The position numbers and the translations under genes were made by a program. From positions 2,625,501 through 2,689,500 of the forward strand of contig NC_090288.1 of assembly GCF_037392515.1 (NCBI RefSeq): DNA of 64,000 nucleotides, in the 5' to 3' direction. This DNA is from Haliotis asinina. Lineage: Eukaryota; Mollusca; Gastropoda; Lepetellida; Haliotidae. The notes below the pieces were generated by a model, which was not told the origin of the DNA, made no database searches, and worked only from the letters and a program-made list of their open reading frames with translations. Positions 20,641-32,118 of this stretch are shown piece after piece; positions within the stretch are counted from its first letter, which is position 1; every line of letters begins with the position of its first letter.

Positions 20641-23190
20641 CAGAGATCAGATCAGAGATCAGTTTCTGGACTGAATCATATCTTACTGACCGCCTCTAAC
20701 CCAGTATTTGATGCAGCATTTCCAAAACATGCAACATTGTTTCAAAACCCCTTCCCCTTTAATCCTGATGACACATGAAAGTCCTCAATAATCAGCCTGC
20801 AGCCTACATACACTGGACAAAAATAGTTAGGGATGATATATGTACATTTTCAAATTATGACTAATGATATATAAATTCATAGACACACTTATAAAATATC
20901 AATCCCCCAAAACCAATATCCATAACTTACTTTGTCCGATACACTTGAACCAAACTAGAACTGTTCACGTTTCACCATAATGTATTTTGGTAAAATCCTC
21001 TTGGGCAGCCATTTTTTAAACCCCATCCATCTTTAATCTCACTAGCCCAACCGACCTTTAACAAATGACCAGTCTCTAAATAGATTGAAAGACACCATTT
21101 TCAGCTGTTCCCAAATTTGTCCAGGTGATAATCTGATTTATTCCACGGATTCAAGTTCAAAGAAATCAAAACAGGAAATTACAAGAAAATCAGAAGTGAT
21201 TTCATTTCAATGAAAACTAACTGAACACATATATTAGATCTTAATACGTCAGTGTGCAGGGTTTATGGACAAACCTGACTTTATCAAAAACATGTGACCA
21301 TCACAAATTTCTATCCATCAGTACCGAATACATTTTTAATAATGATGATGAAGACAAACCTTATAATGGAACATACATCTGTTGACTGAGCAAGTGTTCC
21401 AGTGGTCAGTAAAATGCATATGTGCTGAACTGGTTGACCTGAACTCTTGATGGTGGAATATACGGTAGAAAAGTACTGGACACAGTCAATTAGGATGATG
21501 ATACTGTACATCAATGAGAGGAATCCTCCGAAACACTGCCATTTATACCCTACACTGTTTCCATATACTTCACATCATCACACTGCAATATATAACTGCC
21601 AATAGCATCACAATACACTGTGTTACATCCATCAGATGGACCAGCTCTGTACAAGGACTATCAGGACTTGCTGGCTTTAAACCAGACATACATATTTATT
21701 GTTATACATAGTTATACACTGTTATCACTATGGCTACAGAAAGATAAGTTAAGCATTACCTCATTGTGGACAAAGCTGACACTGGGATTCATAACTTTTA
21801 AAACATATGCAAAAAGACATAAGTTTTACTAAAAACATGAGTCTTACTTAAAGCTAATACAGAACTCATGGCAATATATCACAGTAAATTCACATACATT
21901 AACATCTTGTAACAGGTATGGTAAGTATGAAGCATCTGTGCTCCATGACTTACTGACGATTGGTAAGTAATTTTTATACAACACTTAAAGAATTCTAAAT
22001 CTACATCTATCATAAAAAAATATACTAGGGGTGATTTGTCAAGTCACCTAGTTGGTACCCTAGGGGAACCTTCAAGGCATTATATAAATATGATATACAT
22101 TACCCAGGAAGTTGAGAATGTGTTTGACACTTGTCTGATGATCTTCGGAATTGTCAATGTACTGTATTCTTATTACCTTTCTTATACATATTCAAAATCA
22201 TGATTCTAAAATGTGAAATTCCTTCTGAAAACAATTCATTTAGAAAAACATACTACATGCAAATTGGAATGAAAAAACATCACTTCTGTTATACAGCCAG
22301 CATCTCCACGGCAGACCCTGGGACATTTATCTAATTATACATCCTCAATCCTTCTCAGCTCCACCAGCTAATACCCATCCCCATTTCAGCTTCAGCGAGG
22401 AGCGTTGTAGGGTCCTGTAATACTTGTGGGTTCCCTACTGCATTATTAACACATGACCATATACATAGCATTATGTACATGGACCTGATTCAGGGATTCA
22501 TGTCACGTGTTGGATTGTGCTCATCCTTGTTTAGCAGTAGTATCTCCATTAGATTGCTATTTTGTCCTGGGACCTCTTTTCCAAATATAGTCAAAAGTTG
22601 TTGTGTCATACTGTTCTTTACAAGTAAAGCATGGTTTTCATTCATTATTCAGAAATTTGTTGACATTTTTTCATCATTTGATGATTGTGTTGACAATAAC
22701 TCAAAGTACTTGTCCCTTCAAGTGCAAGACATCAATGTTTGGATGTATCTTTCTTTACATGAGGAATTGATGAAAATTGATAATTACATTATTCTCTGAT
22801 GATGTGACAAACAGTTATTTGAGCCTGTTTTAGTTACATCATGTCTATAACAGAAAGAAAACACTCTCCTTATCTTAGTGCATCTCTTCAACCTAAACAA
22901 CAGCAGTCTACAACAGTTTTCAAATCCTTTCTTAACTACTTTACTTCAACAACATGGATGACAGGAGATGAATGCCTAACTTTCACTCGGAAGAGACAAT
23001 TTTGATTTGTTGTTTGACTTGAACTGAAGTTCATGAGGAATCAAACTTCTCTCTAAAGTTATACAAGACAAGAGCCATGGAGTTTAGTCTACAAAGAGGG
23101 CCTGTGTACCAGTAGATGCACAAAGGTCTGGGATGTTAATGGTAAAATAATGGAGATACAATTTATCTAGGATGCACGCTACACCTTGTG

Positions 23191-24217
23191 TCAATGTGAG
23201 TTTTGCACCGTATGCTTGATGATGTCCCATTCTATAGTACACTTGTCCTCACAGGCCCGAAGTGCCTTTACAAAAGCCTGGAACGTTGCTTTGCCTGCCT
23301 CACGCTGTCTCCACTTCGTAAATATATTAAACATCTGCAAGTATGGCGTATGACCAGCTAATTTGGCCTGTTCAATTTGGGCTTTGGTCATTTTAAGTTC
23401 AACGGCAATGAATTCCCAACCACTGCCAAAAGCCCCCACCATTCTGCTCAACTCTTTCTCTTGTATCTTGTCTGTCCTGCGTGAACCTGGCACACTCTCA
23501 AACCAGTCTTCTGAAACAAAAGACAATAAAATTCAAATAATGACACCATACTTGACAATCTGACTTAAACCTGAACATCATGGTGAAGACACATCTTGGA
23601 TCTATAAACACATGGAATGTAAATATTTCATCAAATAGCTCTCAATGACACCAAAATGACTTGTTTTTCAATGAGAATACAGATAATGAGCTACCAGATG
23701 TCATATATATTCATCTGTCACACACACCAACAGGCAATGCCAAATATTAGAAATTTAATTAGTTTTTTTAAGTTTAATTAGTTGGATCACTCGCAGATCA
23801 CTTATTCCAAGTTTGGTTTAATATGGACAATAACTTTTACTAAAAGTTAACAAAGGACAAGTCTTTTTCCATAGGTGAATTTTCACGATTACCTTCCTCA
23901 GCTTCGGAAACTAGAACTGTGTTTTCGAGAATTTCAGCAACATGTGAATATCCAGCTTCTTTAATCGCATCTAAGAACACTGTATAACCATTTCTTCCCG
24001 AGTTGAATAATTTAGTCAGGAAGACATCAGTCCTCTTGCTTCGAATATTTGGCATGGCATTTTTAACTTCCTCCATGTCATCTACAGAGAAAATACGACT
24101 CTGAAACATTTTATCAACTAAGTCTTTTCCATCAAGTTCACTTTTAAGGAGTTCATAGTTCAACTGTAACCGTTTTTCATCTTCTGGAGGAAGTCTGCCT
24201 CTTTGCTGAGTTGCCAT
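23191..24217 (-). CDS. CRADD/RAIDD-like adaptor: CARD plus death domain
   Basis: Two exons, 24217-23893 and 23510-23191, join with GT-AG and matching phase to give 214 aa (human CRADD is 199 aa). Exon 1 encodes a CARD at about residues 10-97 (LPPEDEKRLQLNYELLKSEL onward, GRNGYTVFLDAIKEAGYSHV). Exon 2 encodes a death domain at about 127-210. Its motif KWRQREAGKATFQAFVKALR lines up with the RWRQRFGKQATFQ segment of human CRADD, and SGWEFIAVELKM with GPEWEPMVLSLG. In vertebrates this adaptor links PIDD1 to caspase-2. The domain order fits an ortholog, though mollusc CARD-death proteins are numerous. The chosen ATG lies directly after an acceptor (TTCTTCACAG), so a 5'UTR exon upstream is likely. 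The paralogous relation to the CARD-only gene is only at domain level. Confidence 0.85.
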
Positions 24218-24424
24218 CTGTGAAGAAACCAACAAAAACACCATACAGAAATTAATAAAATGTTCATATGAACTGTTCAAGATATACATTCATATAAAGT
24301 CAACAAAGATAAAAACGTTACACTCATTTCAAAGTCAATAATTTGAACATTTTTAAAAATGGGTTTAAATAACGATTGCATTCAATTCTCTTGTCATTAA
24401 AGATGCTATAGAACACAGATCATG

Positions 24425-25215
24425 TTTGTCATGGAATCGGTTCCACCAGAAATGCGACTACAATGACCATGATCAAAAACTGTGAGTCACAACATAATGA
24501 AATTATGTCAATATCGGGTGTGTCCTCCATGGGTGCGATACAACGTCTCCTCATAGATTGGATGATGCATCTGAACACAGCTTGGGGAATGCGCTGCCAT
24601 ATTTGTACCAACATGGCACCAAGCTCCTGCAAGTTCTGTGGAGGGTTCCTTACTTGATCTTGATTCATCTATGGACACAACCCTATTCCAATATCACTGG
24701 GTCCATCTCAGGTGCCGGTGTGCCAGAGAAGACGTTGGCGTCGATGGAAACGGGTTAGAATTCGTCCACGATATAGTCGACGGGGACAGTCAGCTGTGGT
24801 GCCAGTTTGATGGACATGTATCTGGAGATTATGGATGGTCTATCAACTGCATCCAATAACCCTCGTAACATCAGTGACGGACAATGCCGTATTCAGCATG
24901 TCAATGGCACATTCATGCTTAATGTTTGACAGTCATGGCATTGCAAATCAACGAATAATTAACCATTTCTGAGATGACACTCTACTCTGCTACCGTGAGA
25001 TCAATTGCATGTGTATCAATAGGTCACTTGACTTGTGGCACATGGAAACGTGATGCAGTGCTCTCCCTCTTGCTAAGTAGGCCAAACCAGTAGAATGAAT
25101 GTGTGACGTAATACCCTTGACAATGCATTTAACCATAATCACAACAAGAGCTCTTTCAAGAAAAGTTTCAAAACACTATTTGCAAAATAAAGAGTGTCAA
25201 GTTTTTATTTTTGCT
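24425..25215 (-). mobile_element. Decayed Tc1-like transposon remnant
   Basis: On the minus strand, NPPQNLQELGAMLVQIWQRI followed by PQAVFRCIIQSMRRRC is the C-terminal region typical of Tc1-like transposases. Just before it, RFHRRQRLLWHTGT-like sequence resembles the region preceding the first catalytic Asp. The stretch between these regions, including both later catalytic acids, is missing, so it is an internally deleted dead copy. Its ends were not fixed. Confidence 0.65.
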
Positions 25216-25429
25216 GAGTTTATTATATAATCCTCCTTGCATTACCTGTCTACTTAGTAGATCTTAAGGGTAAGGTATGGTGAAGGCATCTCAATAAAAC
25301 AGCAACATAGTTTGCCAGCTGACCAAACATGACAACATGATCTAGGGAATTGGCATGTGCAGAAAACCTTGCATGTTAACAACCTTATTACTTTATTTAA
25401 CACATATCTAATACATACATGAAGACTCA

Positions 25430-27500
25430 AATATGTAACTTTCTTAATGAAATTGATGTTTTATTCTTATCCTGACTCATGCTTAATTGCTTATCTCCTC
25501 TTCCTGGCAAACGTAGTGGAACACCTGAAATCCCTTGAAGTTCCCTTCTAAAAGAAGCGTAAAAATACACTCACCCACGAGTAGCCCCCCTTTACCCATT
25601 CACATGGTCAGCTGATCGGCCATGATTGTCACTCTCTCCATAACAATCGCTTGACACGAAAATTATAGGAATTCAGCACGCCTGAAAGGGGTGGCTGGCA
25701 GGGCTTTTGCCATGATTCAGGATAAGTTTAATATATCAATTTTATTCAGAAAATTACATATTTTTCCTTATCCTGAATCATGTTTAATTGCTTACAGAAT
25801 CCAACAGAAACGGCGGTGGGTCAGACCTGGACGCTGGATTCTGCTGGCTGTCAAAATTACGTCCTATAATTTTCCCCCTTAACGGGACCTTGTAACGGTG
25901 ATAATTCGGTCCTATTCTTCTAATAGTCATTTGTAGATTCTGGGGGGGATCACATCCAGTCAAACTTGTCTTCTGCAGAAGGCTTCGTTGACTGGAACGT
26001 GATGATATCCAAAATAACTAGCGTTCTGCTAGTGTCTGATGCAACTGAATGTCAAGAAAATAATAATAATTTCTAGGCTAGGGCTCTGACTTCATGCGGG
26101 TTGGAGGCTTGCAGATGTTCCAATCCTGCTGCTTTATATGCTCTAAGTATACCAGCTCTAATCCACACTGAGATAGTGTTGTGGAATACTTCCGTAGGTG
26201 TCTCAGTAGATACAGGGATGAACAGGCACTTGAAACGTTGTCTTCTAGACTTGCTCCATGTGATGTATATCTTCAATGCTCTGACTGGACATATTGATAA
26301 GTCTTGCGTATCATGACATCAGGATTGAAGACAAGGCCGGTATGCGGAACTGTCTGTCCAAATGACCTGGCAGTTGATTCTTTGCAATAAAATCCCATTG
26401 TAGACCCAGGTGAGCTGTTTTTTCGTGACTTGCATCAAACTTCGTACAATTAAAGTCTACAGCAGGAATTTGACCTTCGTGCAGCTGTAGCCAAGGCAAG
26501 TGAAAAAACAGCATCTTCTGAGTCAGCAGTTCAGCAGGTCGAGCGGACTTGTGAAATGCTGGAATACAGCATTTAGATCTAAATCTGTGTTGTTGATCTT
26601 CAAACTTGAAGGAGGGTAGTAAGGCAAGTAACTTGGGTACTTTAGTCAGCTTGGTCCCCATTTCCATGGTGACGACTGACCTGAGAGCTGCCAAGTATGT
26701 AGATAATGTAGAGCCTTTCAGACCTCTGGAATGGCGTAAATGGCATAGATAATCTGCTATCTATGGATGTGTTGCCTTAATCGCCGTGAATCCTTTCTCC
26801 TGGTGTATGCCTCAAATTGTTTCCACTTGTCATCATACTAGGGGCGAGTGGATTTCCGTAACGCTAAAGTAACTGCTTTTGCTCCTCTCGCCGAGTATCC
26901 TCTGTGCTTTAAACAGGTCTTGATAGGATCCATACGTGAAGTTGGAATGCAGATGGTTTGCCATGCGCCTGTTTTGTGTGAGGATGGACGAGAAGATTCT
27001 TCCAGTCTGGTAATTATAGCACTGGTTGTCCTGACTCTTCTTTAAGTGTTGGAAACCAATGTCTCGTTGGACAGTATGGCGCGACCAAGATCAGTTGTAG
27101 CCCCTTCATCTGATTTTCTCGATGACTTTTTGGTAGCATCACTGGAGGGGGAAACAAAAACGTGTTTCGTCCTTCCCCCAGGATGCTGTTGCCCAGTCTA
27201 AGGGATCTGGTACCGCGACACAAATGTTGAACCTAGTTGAAGGACCAAAGGAATGAAAAACTTATCGCCATATACGTGACCCCAGGTGCCTCCAGCCGCC
27301 CTCGTCGGGCAATAGGGAGAGAGTGACAATCATGGCCGATCAGCTGACCATGTGTGTGGGTAAAGGGAGGCAACTCGTGGGTGAGTGTATTTTTACATCC
27401 GCTTCTCTTAGAAGCGAACTTCAAGGGATTTCAGGTGTTCCATTACCTTCACCAGGAAGAGGAGATAAGCAATTAGCATGAGTCAGGATAAGGAAAAACA
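25430..27500 (-). mobile_element. Short DIRS-like element, fossil, same family as the MRPL46 intron copy
   Basis: Both ends carry the same inverted repeats as the element at 3840-10766 (TATCCTGACTCATGCTTAAT on the left, complement on the right near 27475-27490). The internal complementary region is present at about 25710-25800. Only the tyrosine-recombinase part (about 26070-27230, minus strand) is recognisable between them; no gag or reverse-transcriptase part is seen. It is broken and of middling age, and lies between genes. Confidence 0.8.
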
Positions 27501-27559
27501 TGTTTACTGGAGTTCAGTTGATCATATGTATGGACATATATTGTGTTAATTACTAAATT

Positions 27560-30020
27560 AAGGAAAATATACACATTTGATTATTTGCATCTGTAAACTG
27601 ATAAAACAACACTTTGTCACTGCTAGTTAAATCTGAAAAATTTCTTTGGTAAATAGGCTTTTAACTTAAGTACACAATAATGCGTGTATGTATTTCTTTT
27701 ATGTAACAATAAAGTTCTGTTTGTTCGTAGCACATAACAGTGTTGGCTTATGCATTTTTTTCAGGCAATTAAAATGGCATGCAAAAAAGTGATTATTTCT
27801 CCCTTGCTGTGACCCATACACGTTATTTGTCACCATTCACTTTATGTCCAATCATGAATTTATAACAACACGACAAATGTTCCCATTTGGCATTTCTCAT
27901 GTCTGGAGTAAATACTCCAAAATTACAAAGTAAGGTCTGATGTGACAAACTTATTATATGTTATGTGACAGATGCACAGAAGTGCAGCAAGGGGAACTAT
28001 CAGCTGAGTTACAAAAACAAACATCGATTATAGGATCAACTGATAACACACTGATTGATTAATTACTCTTATCTCCCACAGCAGATTTGTCTAAAGGTAG
28101 TGTTTATGTGTGTGGATTTACTATTCCATACTGAACATACCCTGTTGTGAAGTGCCTGTGTAAAATCAACATGCTTCCATCAAAGAATTAACCACCAATA
28201 TGTTGACAATTATTGGCTAACTAAATTACTCTTTTAAAGAATGGTGGATATCATACAATTACTTGCCAGGTGTGCTATCTTGAGTGGCCAATGAGGCCAT
28301 ACACCAATGTGGAAAACCTGAAACGATGTATCAGTTCTTTCGCATATTAAACTGTTAAACAAAAAGACATATTACATGGATCAGGATTATTTACCAGCTG
28401 CAGATGATTGGTATATTGTTCTTTTATGCGGATATTGATGGATATATTCCTGAACAAGGTAATAGCCTGACATTGTTGCTACAACTTCAGATAGTTTTAA
28501 TTTCAGTTGTTACAAGAGTGTATTTTCTGTAAATTGTATTATTTACTACGTGGTAACTATTATTGGGTCACAATGTTTAAAGTTTTGAGTGAATGTCATA
28601 ATGGGTTACATTTCGTACCATAAATGTTCAGTGCTTTTCATACTTTGGCAGCAGGCTTCAAGGTAGTGCTTTAGATTTACCTCCCTTTGATACGTGTTGT
28701 GCGTACTTCCAGGAGGCTACCAGAAGCTTCTACATTAATGGCAATGGTCATATTGTGCTCCAACACTCAGGAATCAGTAACAGTGTATATAAAGGCAGAT
28801 TACTGTGTTGACGAGACGCACAGATTATCTGGAGTACACTAAACTGCCTGCCTTTATCAACGTTCACCCTACATAACCGGTGCCTGACCGCTCGCCATGT
28901 TATAATCAGTATAGCTGTTTTTCACTCTCAGACCAAGACTTTGGTGAGTTGACATTATATTTGTGACCCGTTACTTTAGATTTGACTCAGTTGTATTGTA
29001 CATAAAATCTCTATTGTGTATCTTTGTAGCTTGCCTGTGCTTTCTGCTCAATACAATATTATTGAAAATTTCAGACTTGTCAGTGTTATATTTTGCTGGT
29101 TCTGAGGGGATTTCTTATACCTTTTGTCACTTATTAACGGTAATAACCATTACACAATATTTGCATTTCGTTTTTACTCATTTGTTGTAGCATTAGTGGG
29201 TTTGTGTTAAATATGATTCATGTTGGCAATCTATACAATGTCTTGATATTACAGCCATGTCCTAAATTCACTATAAGTATAAGCAGATTGTGTGCTTTTT
29301 GATTAAGTTTCAAAATGCATACAAATATGATAATAAACTAATAAGGATTGTTGCGGTCAAATGCCCTATTTATAGTTACATTGAGATCATGTGGTCTGTT
29401 GTAAGTCACTTGACTGTAAAAAGAGAGGTAACTTGGGGCAGAGGCATGCGATGCTATGGAGTTTTGGGAGGCTGACACAAGTGACAGTGTCAGTCAGAAT
29501 TCAGTGTTGCAATACGGTTTTTCAACTGGCAACAACAGGGACACAGTGTACACAGAATTAAGAACAGAATAAAGGTTTGCTGTGTTGGAACCGTAGAAGT
29601 TATTTGTACAGACATTTGCAGCGGTGACAAGGATTGTAAGACAAAATATACAGACTGCCAAAGTTGACATTCACCTTGCTGTCGCTAATTAACTAAACAA
29701 ACAACAAACACCATTTTTTTATATTATTTACTTTATTATGTTGTCTAAACATATCAGAAGAAATAACTGAAAAAGATTCAATAGTTTTTCTGTAGTATAT
29801 ACGAATAACGAAAATATTCCAGGGTAATTAGCCAAATCCAGTCAATTATTGGGAGCCAGTGATACAGCTACTATCAACTGCGCATGGCACAGGCAAAGTC
29901 ATGAACCAGTCACAAATTCTGGGATATCATCCAGGTACTCATGGGAGAACAGCAATAACAAAATCAACAACCAGTCCACACAAATTGCTCTGGATCAGTG
30001 CCCTCATAAACACAGTGACT
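27560..30020. mobile_element. Older copy of the 2-kb TTAA-type element, with insertion
   Basis: It matches 46560-48014 over long stretches, for example GGTTCCCATTTGGCATTTCT, CAGCTGAGTTACAAAAACAA and ATTCTGGGATATCATC. Its right end reads GATCAGTGCCCTCAT where the other copy has GCATCAGTGCCCCT, so the terminus is decayed. The left end was not found and may be lost near the DIRS boundary at 27500. An extra segment of about 650 bp (28500-29155) is absent from the other copy. Confidence 0.7.
28505..29156. mobile_element. Insertion of about 650 bp, possible solo LTR fossil
   Basis: This segment interrupts the repeat copy relative to 47460-47490. It holds a TATA-like GTGTATATAAAGGCAG at about 28780 and starts near TGTTACAAGAG and ends near ACCATTACA, which could be TG...CA termini. 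No target duplication could be made out, so an LTR origin is only one possibility. Confidence 0.3.
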
Positions 30021-32118
30021 TACTGCTGTAGTTAAAAGTTTGGCCTGTCTTTTGAATCCCTCACCAAATACGTGCACAAGAAATCAAACATATTTGTATC
30101 TTTTTGTTTTAGAATAGTGTTGCAATTCATGATCTGTCCTTGTGTTCAACTGTGACATTGCAGTATTGTTGCACAAATGTATTACACCCACTACGTTGTA
30201 TTCAGTACTGACGTCATTTTGTTATGGGTTTGTAAGGCATCAGGGCTGTGTTGTTTACATTACGAAAATAAACATATTATTTTACGCTGTCATTTTATTT
30301 TTGAGGAATACTGTCATTGTAAATGTTAAAAGAGCCAAAAGAAATGTACAATTGCAATATGTGGAGAAAGGCATTTTTGTAAGGTTTCAGTGCAGTGTTG
30401 TATATGAAAATGAAGATTATATTATGCTGTCATTTTTAGTTTTGAGGAATACTGTGATTTTAATTTTTAAGGGGGGTGTTAGTGGGGCTTGCCCCCATTT
30501 AAAAAGAGCCAACCAAAATAATTAATATTACAATGTGTGGGGCTTTTTGTAAGGTTTCAGTGCAGTGTTGTTTAAAAGGAATCAAACAAAATTTTAAATT
30601 ACAATATGTCTTGTCTCTCAATACCACAGAAGTGTGGCCTGATCTTTGATCAAAATGTTTTTCTCAAGCATTGAAAACTTTGTCTTGATAGCATTTACAT
30701 TTTCCTAAGTGGCTAATTATTCCCCTAAGTAGAAGCAGCAGGTGTATTTCTCCATTTATATGTTGTTTCAAACATAAATGTTTTCTCTGTTTCTCACATT
30801 CTGATCACTGCTTAAAAGCCTTTCATGTATCATTCAGGAGACTCACACTTTGAACATTACTTAATCCCCTTTCATGAATAATTTAAAAATTCAGATGCTT
30901 TTGCTTGCCCGATTGGAGCTCTTTATACTCAAGTATTGATAGAACATACTTTTTAATGTGTTTAATGACTATTCTGTTTCTTTTAATGTGTATGAGATAT
31001 ATAACCATCTAGATGTGATACAATGCTTCTATAGTAATATATAGAGAGTTTGTGTCATTTTTGTGTCAAAAATGGAAATTCACCATAGATCATGGTAGTG
31101 ATATGGAACAACATTTTGTTATCAATTATGAATGACTGATATGAACAAATTTCATTTCTGTGACTAAACATGTCATGAGTTTTTTATTCTTTGGCTGGAA
31201 TTTATTAGAGGTGGATTTTGTCTTAGGTTGCAATTTTGGGGTGGATTTTGTCCTAGATTCACTGAAGATTTTTTTACTAATAAGAGAATTAAATGTTAAA
31301 TGTTAACAACTTAACATGCAAAGTCTCACTTTTCTTGCTGATAAACCCATATTCTCTATTCAGAAATATAAAGAAGTCTACATTCACAATAAGCATAATA
31401 ACCACATCAAAAACTGCACCATTCGCATCTACACCAATAACGTACAATTGTAACAGTATGCTGACAACTGTCGTAATCGACAGCTGGTGAATCATAACTG
31501 ACTGACTGGCAGACAAATGTCGGACCTGCCCCTAAATCAATATACATCTTGGGCACATATGCATGTATTTCATTTCCTTACAAGACGAAGGCCTATATAT
31601 ATGTTGCAAGAATAGCGGAATATTCTTCGCTGAATGTGTGTTTTTTCGGCTATGTGTGACTGATTATATATATATGAACATGCAAGAACATGGGTCCTTT
31701 ACTTAAATACCTACGTCGCCCTGTCTTTCACAAGCTTACCTTTGAAAGGTCCGATCGACAAGGTAACAAACATTAAAGAAACCGGAAGACAAATGTTGGG
31801 AGCGGTTATTATTGATAGTGAGAAGTGAAAATGTATCATGCATTACTTGAAATTAAGTAAAATACAATATAGAAATTTTTTGGAAGAATATAATGATGTC
31901 ATACAACTCTGAGACCAGTGTCATATTTTAGGAACATTTTATCAATAAATACGCCTCTAGCTCATCACACTTTAATGACGTCTCCCGGAGAGGGTCTTGT
32001 TTTGTTTTCAGAGCAGAAGAACAACTTAGACTTCGACCCCGAAAGAACTTTGACTTACACAAGCTGCAGACAGTCAGAGAGCTACTAAGTCTTGGCCCGT
32101 TTCAGTTATTTTACAAAT
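30021..32118. other. Upstream flank of ACAD9
   Basis: A tandem duplication of about 140 bp (units near 30293 and 30430) shares TTTTTGTAAGGTTTCAGTGC. The last 150 bp before the ACAD9 ATG includes a better mixed-base stretch (CGTCTCCCGGAGAGGGTCTT) and presumably the promoter and 5'UTR. No other gene is seen. Confidence 0.5.

Larger units (their letters stand above)
18990..23190. other. Long intergenic stretch between the CARD genes
   Basis: No gene is supported. It holds a family A copy (about 19455-19625), a family B SINE copy (about 20485-20640) and otherwise unremarkable AT-rich sequence. Open frames of 60-115 codons here lack splice context and recognisable domains. Confidence 0.55.

Noticed and set aside
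22473-22799. 108-codon plus-strand frame
   Set aside because: It has no domain, splice context or codon pattern suggesting a gene.
32092-32118. TTG upstream of the ACAD9 ATG as start
   Set aside because: A nuclear eukaryotic gene is expected to start at ATG; the ATG at 32119 begins a good mitochondrial presequence.
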